Below are positions 46,630 to 59,960 of a stretch of 64,000 nucleotides of DNA, one piece after another. The position numbers were made by a program, and so were the translations under genes. The notes beneath the pieces are model-generated. The model saw only the letters and a program-made list of their open reading frames with translations, was not told the DNA's origin and ran no database searches. Position 1 is the first letter of the stretch, and each line of letters opens with the position of its first letter. Source of the DNA: Viscum album (lineage: Eukaryota; Streptophyta; Magnoliopsida; Santalales; Viscaceae); the NCBI GenBank assembly GCA_963277665.1, contig OY728123.1, positions 628,058,915 to 628,122,914 on the forward strand, in the 5' to 3' direction.

Positions 46630-49600
46630 GGATATCTTGTTTTTTCCTTGTAAGTATTCTTAATATTTCAATATATATATTTCCAGAGCTTGGGGCTAAA
46701 ACAGTGTGTTATTCTAAGGCCCAATGTTACAATGTTTAAATTAATAAAAATATTAATTATATTTTATAATAGATTCCTGTGGTTAATTAAAGAAAATGGA
46801 ACAAATCTTAAATGTCTCATCAGATAAGAAATATGACACCCCTGTTCAGTCCACAACAAAATGTTTTCCTTTGGTGTGACATAAAGGGAGTCAACATGGA
46901 ATGTTCAGACCCCTCTCTAGTTTGGGGTGCATTTATGTTGATTAATTAATTAATTATTTAATTAACTAAACCCATTTAACCTAATCCTATAAAATTAAAA
47001 TTCAATAATTAAGGAATTTTTGTAATGGATGGAATTAAAATTTCAAGAATCACCATTGAACTCTCTCTTCCTCCCTTTGGAAAATCAGGAAAAATGAAGA
47101 TGGGGCATCAGATTGGAACGAATCAGGATGTAATGAACCCAGAAGCTCCTTCCAATTGTTCTGAAAAACCTATCTTCATTAGTGATCAATCCAAATATTT
47201 GTCAAGAGATTTATTTCTGTGTTATTATGTCTTTGGATTAAATGTTTGATTATATTGATAATATTTAGTCGACCCCCCCCATAGAGACTTACCATGTTCC
47301 AATGTTCTAGAATTGAATTATTTCATCTATTTAACTGACCTTGTATCATGTTATTGATCTTTTACTAAGAAATCATTCCAAATGATCATTCAAAACATTT
47401 TTGTTGTCCCTTTATCCCTAATCTGCAATGCGTTCTCTTCCAGTTTTTTCCATGTTTATCATGATCGACCTTATTGTGAGACACAAAGCTCGATCGGGCC
47501 CCTAGATTCAAGAGGCTCAATGAAACAACATCGGTTTGGTGATAGAGCCATATATATAGAATCACTATGGTATAGGGATGTTCTATACAATGATTTTATG
47601 ATGGTTTATTTGGTATTGATGCTTTAGGTGCGTGTAGAATGTGGGAAAAAACCATGGTCGATGCTCAGAGCCAATTCAAGGCGAGAAATAGCATGAATAA
47701 CCAATCCATGGCTAGATCCAAATATTTTGTATAGAATTGAGATGAAATCTATGTTGGAGTGGCCTAATATGATTTGATAAGATGATATGTACAAATATGG
47801 AGTTTTTTTATATAATTTTACTACATGTCATGTTCTAGAATGAAGATAATGTGTGTAGCCACCCTTTACATTGGTTCTAGGGTCATAAAAATTGTAAGGA
47901 TGGAAATCTGTATAGTACTCACTTACATGCCATGTACCCTCTCCCGGTGGGAAAATACATGTGGAAAATCATTTGGGAGGGAGTCCTTGTAGATGTTAAG
48001 AATGATGAGTTAAATAGATGTTCCACATTCCATGTCACCCAACCAACTATATACCATAATACATGGACATGGGTTCCGAGAACACAAACATGTCCAGTAG
48101 CATGTAGCCCTATCCCTATAGAGGTTTTACATGCCATGTATTCCACCTTCAAAGTGTCTAACCCAACACGGATGGGAGCCATTTACTAGCTAGAGACACA
48201 AGAATGTTGTGATGTGGGGCCACACCATGTTTTTCCCCCTAACACATCATATTATACATGAGCTTCTTTGAGTAATCCTTTAACATATGTATCTCTTTCA
48301 TTTGGACACCAATTTTTTCGTACAAGTAGCTTATTTTGATAATTTCCTTTTAAAACATGAGGGTTCCCTTAGTTGTGGATTTCATGTTACGAGGTGACAT
48401 TCTCTGAGATTCAAACACACTATGGTGACACCCGATGATGTCAGTCATCAGGAAGGATAACCAGAAAACTTTTTCGGGATTACCCTCTAGAAGTTCAGGG
48501 TAGTGAAGTTCCCTAATTTCATCTTGTAGGTGTTACCCTACAGCACAGTTGGAAAATGGATTTAACTGACAGCATCTTCCAAGCATCACCCTCTAGTGGA
48601 GCTGGGAAGTGGAGTTCCCAGATCACATTCCCATGAATTACCCTCTAGAAGGGTTTGTTAAAGGAGTTACTCGATGACAAGAATAGTATGCCCCTGATAT
48701 AGTACCACAGTAAGAGATCCTTACCAAGATACTGTGGCCCAATGACTATGTGTCATAGTGAAGTGCTGTGTTTTAACACTTACACAGACTCATGAGGAAG
48801 AGGAAATCTTTACCCACCACGATACACTCTTGTGACATGACATAAAACCATGTAGGCGAGTCAGTAGCGTTCATGGAGGATACTATCATAGTTTGGTTAT
48901 TGGGTTCTATAGAATTGCGTGTTCAAGGAAGATGTGTGGGATACTGGGCTTTGCAGATTGACATTGGGAACTATTGGTGACTCTTCTTCTTAGCCTAAGC
49001 TGTGAGATGGAGATCCCCTTTCTCTCTCATATGAGATTATTTTATTGTGAATATATATGAATATTATTTATTCTATATTCACACATTCAATTTGGATACA
49101 AACCTTACACGAGAGGAGAAGATACATGGGGTATTACATGTTCATTCCATGTTAAGATTCTTGTGGTTGGATTTGTCTACTCTCCTGGTATATGTGATAA
49201 AGGTACAACGGGTAGTTTATCTACTCCCTTTGTTTATCCCCTCTTTCTTGGATGATATTTATTTCACTCTCGTGTTGGATTGATTTTTACTCATTCACTA
49301 AATCTTGTTCTATATATAGTTTTCATCTTCAATTTTATCTCTAATAGCTCCCCCATCACCATTTTGGGAAATTTTAATATTAATGTATATTAACACCAAT
49401 GCATGGGCTTCTCCCACATTCGTTGTGTATTTTTCAGATGATGGAAATGTCGACCATGACTTCATAGGAGATTATAGTTATTAGGTTCTTAGACAATGTA
49501 TAATAGTCGAATAATGGGATATAAGGGAAGGAATCTCTCAGCTATTTACAGTTTTCCGGTTTTTTCAGAATTGGATATATTTTTGGTAGGAATTGTGTAT

Positions 49601-49829
49601 TTCCCTATTATTTATCTGTATACTATACAATATTGTTTTACAATTTAGAGGTACATTCATGATTGGTTTACATTATAGTTGGGTTTAAACTTTTCTCCTT
49701 TTCCACCGCATTATTTCATTGAGTTGGTTATGTACTCATTTATAGGTGTTTAGGAATAGTCCACCCTATGTTAGTTATCACATTAGCATTAGTAACCACC
49801 CCTGGCCTAGGGAGGTGGTATTGGGGTAG
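46630..49829 (+). repeat. 5' LTR of element F
   Basis: It matches 54649-57850 in blocks such as ctctcttcctccc, gaagctccttccaa against gcaactccttccaa, tagtgatcaatcc against cagtgatcaatcc, catgaggaagagga and tagttat near the end. It ends ttggggtag just before the primer site. The left end is estimated from alignment of ttttttcc at 46640 with 54655. Confidence 0.8.
48478..48690 (+). repeat. 53-bp tandem repeat, 5' LTR of element F
   Basis: The word taccctctag and variants start at 48481, 48534, 48587 and 48639, at 53, 53 and 52 bp. Units also share agctgggaagtggagttcc. Confidence 0.85.
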
Positions 49830-49830
49830 T

Positions 49831-49843
49831 TGATATTTGAGCC
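49831..49843 (+). other. Primer-binding site, element F
   Basis: TGATATTTGAGCC matches the initiator-Met tRNA primer site TGGTATCAGAGCC at 10 of 13 positions and follows the LTR end after one base. Confidence 0.65.
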
Positions 49844-49949
49844 CTAGAATAGGCCATGTCATGAAGGATTAGAATTAGAGAATGTTTTTTCCTAGGGATG
49901 TTTTTCGAACGTTACCCTTTAAGAGTATTGAGTTGGGTTTAGGGAAATA

Positions 49950-51260
49950 ATGTTGAAGTGTATCAACTGCAGATCTCAGGAGAGGGAGTCCATTGATTGT
50001 ATGGGTAGTCGACATACCTATTCATGGGGAACGTGACTACCTGCTTGTTGACTCAGCGTTATGAGACATTTTTTGTGGGGATCATTGGTAGATTCATCAT
50101 ATAGGATTCAGTCAATGAATATTCTTCTAAAGTTACCTCTCCATTAATTTTGTTAAAAAATATATTTTCTCATATGACTATAGAACTCCTTGATAACATT
50201 AAGAATTCCTCCCTAATGATAGCCAGCCAGGATACAATCTTTGGTTTGTGATGAAGACACTCTGAGCGATGAGGCCTTAGTTCGGGGTTTGTCCTGCAAT
50301 ATACTTCCACCTGGTGGATAGGTAGAAACACCTACACATTTTGAGAATAATATCATTGTATCATAGTAGACTGAGGATGTTCACAGTCATAACACATTCT
50401 ATGAATTATAATGTTCAGGACCACTCAGGTTTAGCAGAAAACCTGATCCCCATGAATTATGGGATTGAATCTAGTTAGTGGTATGTATCTTTAGACTTAT
50501 TTTGATCCCAATGGATTAGTAGGTGGCACTAGTCGCTATCCTTTTCCATAGAGTAGCTTTCCATTGGTGGATACTTGTTTAGTAGATTCACGATGAGTCA
50601 ACACCCTCATGGGAATTCTTCCAGCAGTTGTTTTGTGATGAGTTTTATCCCACTTTCTTGCTCTATTTTGTGATTTATGTGATTCTGGATCTTTAGAATG
50701 GAGGGATGAAGGTGGGTGAGTATGATGAATGTTTCACAAAACATATGTGTTACTCCACTTCCATGATCTGCAATAACTGCTTCTGATAATGGAATAATGA
50801 TAAAGGAATCCAAAGAGAGATTTGAGACAAAATTGTGCCCTTTTAGATCATCACCTATGTTGGTGTCGTGGAGCAGGAACTAGTGACATGGAGAATTCCT
50901 TCAAAGGGATTCCAAGAAGTTGTAGCTAGAAGTGGGAATCCAAGAACTTAGACCTCTAAAGTTTCTATTAGGAGTCAAGTGTCGGGATATTGGAGCAGAA
51001 GTCCTTTTCGCACGCAGGATCATACACCTGGTTGTATGGGGTCAAGGGAGCACAAAAGACTAGATAATCCCTGGTAGGGGTTTTTCATTTCTTGTTATGG
51101 GATAGGAAAAATATAACATGTTTTCCTAAACATATGTGTTGATCATCCCTGGCATATAGCTGAAGGACCACAACGATATAAGTGCTGTCATGCTCAGGCA
51201 TCTCCCATGTGTGGGAAGTGTGGTCCCCATGGAGGTGGACTATGAAGAGGTTTAGGTGGA
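49950..51260 (+). pseudogene. Gag remnant, element F
   Basis: The region lies between primer site and protease and is badly broken. The clearest trace is a zinc-knuckle-like piece at about 51150-51225: YKCCHAQAS followed by PMCGKCGPHGGG, matching C-x2-C-x4-H in part. The rest is assigned by position. Confidence 0.5.
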
Positions 51261-51369
51261 TCTATTGGTGTTTGAGGCTTCCATGAGATCCTTCCACCAC
51301 CACCACGAGGTGGTCCATTCCAGGCTCGGGGAGCTAGTATCCAAGGCTATAGATAGCTCCAGACTTTGG

Positions 51370-51770
51370 ATGTCTACGATCTCACCTCACACATGAAGAA
51401 TCAAGATTTGATATGTGTTTATTATAATCATTCCTCAGTATTAGTAGGCATGGTTTCTAATTAATCTTTTGTATCTTGATTACAAGTTTGATATATAGAG
51501 ATATTATTTTAGAAGCTACCACAGTGTCTTCCTCCAAATGTTCCAAAGGACATTATTCATTTATGTCATTAATCTTACTATTGTGTGAGTTATCGATTAG
51601 TGAAGAGAGTTCACCTGGGATCTTCTGTTTTTCATGATGGAACACTATAATGTAATATTGGGTATAGAATTTCATTCCATGGAACAATACTAGATTTAAT
51701 ATCATCTCATATAGATTAGATGCCTACGTAATGATGGGACAATATTCTCCTTTGGTTGCATGGGATATCA
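51370..51770 (+). pseudogene. Aspartic protease remnant, element F
   Basis: MEHYNVILGIEFHSMEQY (about 51641-51695) matches the Y-D-V-I-L-G-M-D-W-L closing motif of gypsy proteases. The active-site triad upstream is too decayed to locate with certainty. Confidence 0.6.
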
Positions 51771-52019
51771 CATAGTTTGATTGGTGGATTCTATGAGTAT
51801 GAGGCTGTAGTCCAAACCCCAGGAGTTGGTGAGTGTATCCCTTGTTGGAGCTAGATCATTAGGCATCTAGGATCCTTCAGTTGTGGAGGTTTATATTGAA
51901 ATCATTCTTGAATATGTTTTGAGACTAACTCTAAAGAGAGAGATGAAGTTTTTCATCGACTTGAATCAAGGGGAAACCCTAATATATTCTAGGTCATAGT
52001 GGATAACACCTTTATATAT

Positions 52020-52510
52020 AGAAATGATATTGTAGAATTTGGAGGACCTTAATGAGAAATGTTTCATCGAACCCAGTGTGTTACCTTGGGAAGCACCAAT
52101 CCTATTTGTGAAAAAGGTTTATGGGAGAATATGACTTTTTGTATACTATCAGCACCAAAACTAGTCCATGATAATATAAAGGTACCCCTTGATGAGGATT
52201 GATGACCTCTTTGACTATTTTTAGGGTGTGAGATGGTTCTTGAAGAACAACCTCTTATCAAGCTACCACCAGTTGAGGGTTTATGAGGCTGATGTTCCAA
52301 ACATGGAATTCCAATGTAGCTATAGATATTATATGTTCTTATTCATGCCATTTTGTGTTACAAAATCCCCATCCATTTTCATTTGTTTAATGGACAAGGT
52401 TTTCCATCCATTCATAGACCAATTTTTTATTGAAAACATAATCATAAAATCTGCATTAGAGGAGGATCTTGCAGATCACATGAGGATGGTTCTTTATTTT
52501 CTTCGATAAC
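52020..52510 (+). pseudogene. Reverse transcriptase remnant, element F
   Basis: EPSVLPWEAPILFVKK starts the domain at about 52070. The open part at 52228-52506 reads SSYHQLRVYEADVPNMEF, MFLFMPFCVTKSPSIFICLM and DKVFHPFIDQFF. The catalytic quartet reads IENI, so both aspartates are lost. EEDLADHMRMVLYFLR closes the piece. Confidence 0.82.
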
Positions 52511-52839
52511 ACTAGATCTATGGAACGATCATGAATTTCCATTACTGGATACATGAGGTTCACTTTTGGGGCATATAATTTTTAATCATTGTTTATCTAT
52601 TGATCCATAAAACATATAATAATTAAATGATAAGTAGCCTCCAATGAATGTGTTAGATTTCCTTTTAGGAGTTGAGGTAGAGGCTGATGGGTTATCCTAT
52701 TTTGAAATTTCCATAAGAAAGGATTGAGTTCATGGTGTATTGTAATACCTCGGAAGATGGGATTGATTGTGTGTTGATGCAGTAACAGATATTCATCATA
52801 TATGTGTTAATTTAATTGATACCACACAAGAATAAGTAC

Positions 52840-52985
52840 ACAAATCAAGACCTAGATATGGAATCCGTAGTCATCTCCCTGAGAAAGTGGTGACATTATC
52901 TTTTGGGGGAGCACTTTTTGTTTTACTCAAACCAATAAGTCTTAATCACATATACGTTCAGGGGGACCTATACATGATATAGTGA
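52840..52985 (+). pseudogene. RNase H remnant, element F
   Basis: The frame reads QDLDMESVVISLRKW-stop-HYLLGEHFLFYSNQ, corresponding to the H-D-L-E-L...W-R-H-Y-L-x-G-E part of RNase H, with a stop where Arg is usual. The first half with the T/C-D-A-S motif was not found. Confidence 0.65.
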
Positions 52986-53359
52986 TGCTGGTGGTAGCTT
53001 TATAGTTCTCTGACTGTTATATAGTATACACTCAAGGAATGTTAATTTTCTATCATATTACCTCAGAAGGAATTCCTAGGCTCTATTACCATTGTAAGAT
53101 TCATAATAGGTAGCATCCCTACAAGGGGCTTGGTGGGGATGGAAGGTACAACTTGTCCTCAGTACCAGGTGATGAATAATTTAATTATCAGGAATGTGAG
53201 AGAGCCTTATTAAGTATATATCTACTGAAATATCTTCCATGACCATAAATCCAATGTTGACTCACCAGATGGATTTTCTGAAGGAGGAAATCATGTTTTC
53301 TTGATCCAAGGAGGAACAATGGTTCTAGCCGTGATGTGGGAGGAGGTGGATCTTTAGTT

Positions 53360-54605
53360 CCACACTTATCCTCTAGTTATACATCCCGGTGTGGGGAATA
53401 TGTAATAAGACATTCAGTGGAAGTTTTTGTGGTCTAGGATGTGATGGAGTGTAGATGACTTTATCTCACGGTGCCTCGCCTCTTAGTAGGCAATGCTTGA
53501 GCACCATGTTTAGGTAGGACTGTTGGAGCCTCTTGAGATCCCATAGTGGATGTGGGATAGAATATCAATGGAAATTTTCACTGGGCTCCCACACAAAGGT
53601 AAGGGTCATGATTCCATTTTTGTGATAGTAGACTGACTTGTGAAACTAGCACACATCCTTTATATTAGGGAGAATAGTTCAATGCATAGTTTATGGATGT
53701 TGTATATATGGGAGATCATTCTCCTTCATGGGGTGCCCTAGATAATTTTCTATGATCATAATGTTTGGTTTACATAGTGGTTATGGAAATTCCCAGAGGA
53801 GGAATTCAGGACCCAGTTGAAGATGAGTATAACCTTTCACCCTCAGACTGATGGGAAGACTAAGTTAACTATCTTGGTGCTAGAGGATGTGTTGGTGGAA
53901 TTCATGATGGACTATGGTCAAAGCTAGGAGGATCAAATTCATTCAGTATTGGAAACATAAAACTACAAATACTACTCTAACATCAGCTTGGGACTATATG
54001 TGGAATTTTAAAGGAGAGCCTGTATGTCACTCTTGCATTAGAAAGAGATCTGGAAGTCATATCTCGTAGGACTAGAGTTTATGGAGGAGACAATAGAGAA
54101 TGTTTAGGTCATCCATGAGAGGATGAATACAGTCCAAAGAAGAAATAAATCCAATGCATACAACCATCATAGGATTTTTTTAGATTGATCTGGGGGAACT
54201 CATCTCCTTGATAATCTCCACACGATGCAGATTGTAAATGTTTTCCAGGGGAGGCAATGCATCCTGCACGTTAATCAAGTCATTTGAGATCATACAACAA
54301 GTTGGTGAGGTTTCTTACCACCTCACCCTACCACCACAGTTTGAGTGGGTGCATGACGTCTTCTATAACTCATAGCTGAAAAGATAAAATCATGACCCAA
54401 TGCAATTTTTACTAGGGTGAGCTACACATTGAGGATAAAGACACCTTTACAGAGCACTTGGTTGTGATCGAGGACTAGTAGGAGGGAAACCTACGTGGAA
54501 GGACGAACCCTTTTTTCATATGTTTTGGTCGCATAGAATCACAATGGGGAGTTCATGGGAGTGGGAGATCTAGATGTGAGATCAGTATCCCATGTTTATT
54601 TCATA
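53360..54605 (+). pseudogene. Integrase with chromodomain-like tail, element F
   Basis: A decayed zinc finger (about 53380-53510) leads to a broken core. HPQTDGKTKLTILVLEDVLV (about 53850) covers the catalytic Glu position, now Lys-Leu flanked. The tail WSHRITMGSSWEWEI-stop-M-stop-DQYPMF (about 54520-54600) is a clear chromovirus C-terminus and nearly matches that of element D. Confidence 0.75.
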
Positions 54606-54636
54606 TTCTATCTTTTTAGGGATAAAATTATTAAAG

Positions 54637-54648
54637 TATGGGTTGAAT
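54637..54648 (+). other. Polypurine tract, element F
   Basis: GTATGGGTTGAA precedes the 3' LTR and resembles the tract of element C (ATGGGGGTTGAA). Confidence 0.5.
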
Positions 54649-57600
54649 TTGAGACTTTTTTCCCCTGAACAGCTTTTAAATATTTATATTTTTCAATAAT
54701 TTTATAGTTCTAGATCTAAGCACTAGGATGATGTGAGTTTTTGAGTCTTATAATTCCTAGGATTATATTTATAAAAATATTAAAATTATTTAATATTGTG
54801 TGCATATAGTTAATAATGGAAGTGGGATAACTCTTCAATTATGGACCGGGTCATAAATTTGAGACCACGATTATGTTTAGAAAGTTGTTTTTAACCTAAG
54901 AATGACATAATGTTAGTCAGGAAGGGATGTTTAGACCCTTCGTATGTTGGTGGCCCATTTAAGTTTATTAACTAATTAAAAAATTAAATTAATTTAACCT
55001 AAACTGATATTCCAAAATGTTAATCACAATTTTATTTATTCCAAGGTTTGCCTCACAATTATTGGAATAGTCAGCGAGCTGTCTCTTCCTCCCCCCATTA
55101 GAAATTTGAGATGAATGACCATAGAATGTTAGATGAGATTAGATTATAATTAAATTAATGAAGCAACTCCTTCCAATCATTGTGTGAGCACGTTCTTCGT
55201 CAGTGATCAATCCATAACTAAGGTAGGACTTGTCTTTTGTATTTTTATTCCTCTAGATAGAATGTTTAGGGAGACTGATAATTGTTCTTAGATTTTCAGC
55301 CCTTGTAGCCTTTATATGTTCCAACATACAGGAATTGATTAATCAAATTTGTTCATCTAGCCCTAGATAAAATTCATGATCATTGGATATGGACGATTGG
55401 GTAAATATCATTCAATCCATTGTTGTGGTTCCCTTCTCCCCAATATCATTTGTGTTCTTCACCGGTTGGATCTTTTTATTCCTAGATCGGCATTGTCGGG
55501 TGACATCATGAATGATCAGGTCCCCTAATTCTTAACTGTTCAAAGAAACAACAATGATTCGGCGAGGGAATGATAAATAGGTAATCCTTACGGTTCATGG
55601 ATGATATTTGTTTTTTCTGATTTGAGGTTATTTATTAAATCATTTAGTCTTATAGAGTGTGTAGAACATGAAACCAACCCCTCAACGATTATTAAAGCTA
55701 ATTCATAGTGATCAATGACTGGTGATGATGATACAAAACTAGATAAAAATATTTTTGATGGAATCAAGGTGAAATATATGATGGAGTGGATTTATTGGAA
55801 GAGATAAGACCATATCAAGAGATCATCGGTTTTTGAGGAAAACCTAATTACATGTCATTTTCTAAGATTAACACACTTCATGTAGCATATATTAAAGGGG
55901 TTATGTGGTTTTAGAAATTTTAAGGATGAAATGGTGTGTAGTAATCACATACAGGCTATTTACCCTCCCTCATTTAAAAAATTTGTGGGGATAACCACAT
56001 GTTTTTGACTCCGTGTAGAAGAAAATTGACATAGGTTAACCACACAGGATGAATTCTTGGAGGGCCAACATGCCATGAAATATAATACACTAACATGAGT
56101 TCCAATTAACATGAGATGGATAGTAGCATGAGGCTCAATCCATGGATAGTTTTGACACACCATGTACTCCACCTATACAGGAAGGACCCCTATATGAATT
56201 GGATCCATGTACTGACTAGAGGCATCGCCAAGCTATGAAGTAGGGATAGTCATCATGTGGGCCCCCTCACACATCGTATTCTGCTTGATATCCTTTTAGG
56301 AATCTTCTAACATCTCTATATCCTTCATTTGAACTCATATTTTGGAATTTCAGTGGCTTATATTCATTGTTTTCTAACATATAACGTGTAGGTTCACTCA
56401 ATTGCAGCTATCGAGATTCATGGTAAAATGTTAAAGACATAGAATGAACAAAGGTGACACCCCATGATAGTGGTGATCATGCATGATTACCAGAGACCTT
56501 TTCAGGGGTTAACCATCAGTAGGGCTTGTAAGAGGAGTTCCATGATAACTTCTTCAAGGCATTACCCTCTAATAGTGTTGGGTAGTGAAGTTCCTCAGTG
56601 GATTCTTATAGGCATTACCCTCTAGTGGGGCTGGGAAGTCGAGTTCCACGATGTCATTCCTAAACAATACCCTCTAGTGGGTCTGGGAAGAGGAGTTCTT
56701 CGGTGACTAGTAGTGTAGTGTCCTACTCACATACTAGGATTTGGGATCATTACTAAGAGATTTTTTCCCCTTGACTATTAAAAACATTTATGAGATGTTT
56801 TCTGACACAGACTTGGACTCATGAGGAAGAGGAATTATTTACCCACCAAGATGCATTATTGTGATTTGGCCTAAAATTGTATAGGCAAGTTAGTACTTCC
56901 CAAAGTGGAATGTACCTTGATGTGGTGATTGAGTTCCTTATAATTTTGTGTTCATGTCAAATCCTTCAGATTCTAGGATTTTTTTATGGAATTTTTGAAA
57001 TGTTTATGACTTGTCTTCTTCGGTAGAGATGTGAGCTGGAGATCTCCTTTCTCCGTCGTTTGAGATTTTAGACTGAGCATATATATATTCTTTCTTATCT
57101 ATCAAAAACTATGATTTTGAAACTCCCCTTCCTTGAGAGGCAATGAAACATGGGGTATTCCCATTATTTTTTGTTTTTAATTTCTCATAGTTGGATGAGT
57201 CTACTCTCTTCTTATAGGCGGTGAAGGTTTGATTGGTAATTCATCTGGTCACCATGTGTATCCCCTTGTTCTTGGAGGATATTTCATTCACTCTCTTGTT
57301 GGGTGGAGTAGTACTCATTCATTATACATTGTTTAGTGTACTTTTTTCCGCTTCAGTGGTATCTCTTACCCCTCCCCATTCACCCTTTTGAGCTATTCTA
57401 CTGGGTATGTATATACTCACCCCTAAATGGAATTCACCAAAACATTTTATATCTTCTCTTGATGACTGATAGGTCAAACATGAATTTATAAAAACATAGA
57501 GATACTAGGTTCCTAGACCATGTATGGTGGTCTTATCGTTGGATACATGAACATGGATCTCTCAACTATTTACTCTCTCCCATCTTTTTCAGGTTATAAT

Positions 57601-57850
57601 ATAGTTCTAGTTGGGAAAAAATCGTTCCCAATTAATTTTATTTATAAATCACTATACTCTCTAATAGACTAGAGGTTCATTCTTTATTGGATTAATTTAT
57701 AATATGTTTCATATTTTCTTCCTTCCCTCTATACTTTTTTATTGAGTTGGATGTGTGTGTGTACTGGTTTGTAAGAAAAGGACCCCATGAGTTAGTTATG
57801 CCTTCAGTGATAGATGACACCCTAGTATTATTGATGAGTGATTGGGGTAG
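54649..57850 (+). repeat. 3' LTR of element F
   Basis: It matches 46630-49829 along its length and ends attggggtag like its partner. It carries the 53-bp array at 56510-56720 and the ctctcttcctccc block near 55080. Confidence 0.8.
56510..56720 (+). repeat. 53-bp tandem repeat, 3' LTR of element F
   Basis: Units start at 56510, 56563, 56616 and 56668, at 53, 53 and 52 bp, the same spacing as in the 5' LTR. The word taccctctagtggggctggg is the clearest core. Confidence 0.85.
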
Positions 57851-59960
57851 GTGGGGCTCAATCCATGGCTTAGGTTGGTGCATGACTAAAATATATGTAT
57901 AATAGACATTAGATTAATATAAATTTGGCCCGAATGTATACTAATGATGTTGATACCTATCATAAGTGATTTTTTTCTCATGTATCCTTTTTTGGGGTAG
58001 AAGTAATATTTTAAACCTATATTATCATGTAAGGGGTGTATACGGTCCTTTGGTATGTTATAATTTGTATTTATATATTTTATTATATTTAATGATTCCG
58101 TTAATTTTATAATTTCAAGAGTCCTACAATTCAGTGTTAACAAATAAGAAAGGGTTTTTTGACATAGTATCATCATTTATCAGGATTGTTTATATTTATG
58201 CTTATAATGATGAAATATTTGATCCATATCTCTAGAAACTAATGACTAATATTCTCCTCTTTTTATTTCATGAGAATACATATGTTCCCTCCATTTTATG
58301 CATTATATGTACTAAGGATTTCAAATTATCATTTTTGATAAAAATCAAATTTACTTACCTCTACGGTCGAAAATCCTTTTTCATACTTATCTACAGTTTC
58401 AAGAAAAATTTTAAAATATTTTTTTGACTAATTTCCATTATTTTTTAAAATATTATTAAACATTGACATAAATTTTGAAAAAATAAAAATGGAATAATAA
58501 TTTCACTATAAAAAATATACACATGGATTTTAAAGAATATTTAAAAGGAATCCTTGTTATAACATGTAAAAAATAATTGTAATTTCATACCATCATTATC
58601 CCAAAATGTTTTAAATATTCCAATATAAGTTTCAATGTTTATGTTAAAATAAAATATTTCTTAAATTTATTTTATTTTTTATTTTTTCTAATGTGTAAAG
58701 GATAATTTACTCATGAAATGTTTTAATTGACATATAAAGATTCATGTATAAGTATCCAAGGATGTTTTAAATGAAAAGTAATTTTTAAATGATTTATATT
58801 TTAAAAAATTAATTTTCATGAAAACATCATTTTAATTAAAAAATATTCTAAGTGAATATTGTGAATCATTTTAGATCCATGATGACATCATGTGATGTTA
58901 CTTATACTTTATAGGGGATATTATCCAACTATACCATCATTATTATTTATTTGGATGGTTTATGATTATGATGATAACATATTTATGACACCCATTAATC
59001 TTCCATGTGTTATACTATGATAAAATTATTATGAAACCCAATTATGTTTCTAAGGATTATGAATTGAAGAAATGTTGAAATTATTATGAGGATTTTTCTT
59101 TTCAATAGTTTTTGTTGAGATTGAATTTTTATGTAACCATATTATTTTCAGGTGTTCTGATATGAAGAATATTTTATGAAATTGTGTCACACATATGTGT
59201 GATATTTTTATGTGAAAAGAGGGACCAATATTTTACTCTAATTTATAGGGTGTAGATTGATATCTAATGTGATAAACATGATTGTAATAGTGTGTTTACC
59301 ATGTTCAATATGGGACTCTATCAACTATGATAGTAATGGGGGTGAACCATGACTTCTAAAATGGATTAGTGAGATAACCCAACAGACCATGATAGTCTTA
59401 GAAGTTATCCTTTACTAATACTATAGTTTGGAGAGTGAACCCAATCCACTAAGATAGTATTTTCAAAGAGTCATGAATACTAATTTAATTATTTTCAATT
59501 ATTATGTGTATTTAACATCTCCATGAATTACATTACTATTTTATCTCATGCATAATGTCATCTGATTTAATTTGGATTCACGTCTTATATACTATCTATA
59601 TTTATGTTGTGACTCAATATTCTGATCTTTGATAAATATTGGATGGTATTAATATGTTATTCTCAGGTTCTAAAACCATTATTCTCACGTTATCTTTACA
59701 AATTTCCATTGTTTACCTCATACTAAGAATCTAATGTCACCCTTTCTGATGTTACTTTTCCACTTGTATTGATGATAGGTATTCTGTGTGATATTTCAAG
59801 GAAGGGTTCTAGTTATGATGAATTATATGGGAGATGACTTAAAATTCTTATGCACCAAATTTTTATGTGTCCATGATTTCAAAGGAATTATAACTTTATA
59901 AACCCTTTGACTTTTCTTATTTAATGTAACAATTATTCATCTAAAAAGATATAATATATA
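57851..59960 (+). repeat. C-type LTR, right piece, interrupted by element F
   Basis: It matches the second half of the LTR of element C: atttgatccatatctctagaaactaatga near 58216 parallels attttgatccatatatcaagaatactgatga at 25235, the 31-bp array at 59334 parallels 26006, and tgggagatga with tttttatgt near 59830-59870 parallels 26545-26580. No coding sequence is seen. The right end is approximate. Confidence 0.6.
59334..59488. repeat. 31-bp tandem repeat, five copies
   Basis: Units start exactly at 59334, 59365, 59396, 59427 and 59458. The first reads actatgatagtaatgggggt followed by gaaccatgact. It has the same period and ACTA/ACCA-TGATAGT start as the array at 26006. Confidence 0.8.

Larger units (their letters stand above)
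46630..57850 (+). mobile_element. Element F: Ty3/gypsy chromovirus with two LTRs
   Basis: Two LTRs of about 3.2 kb (46630-49829 and 54649-57850) flank a 4.8-kb internal region with primer site, gag, protease, RT, RNase H and integrase remnants on the plus strand. The LTRs share a 53-bp array and many unique blocks. No target duplication was identified at the imprecise ends. It lies inside a C-type LTR. Confidence 0.85.

Noticed and set aside
47025..47249. A short plus-strand open frame (74 codons) as a host gene
   Set aside because: It lies within the 5' LTR of element F and the same stretch in the 3' LTR (about 55050-55250) is not open.
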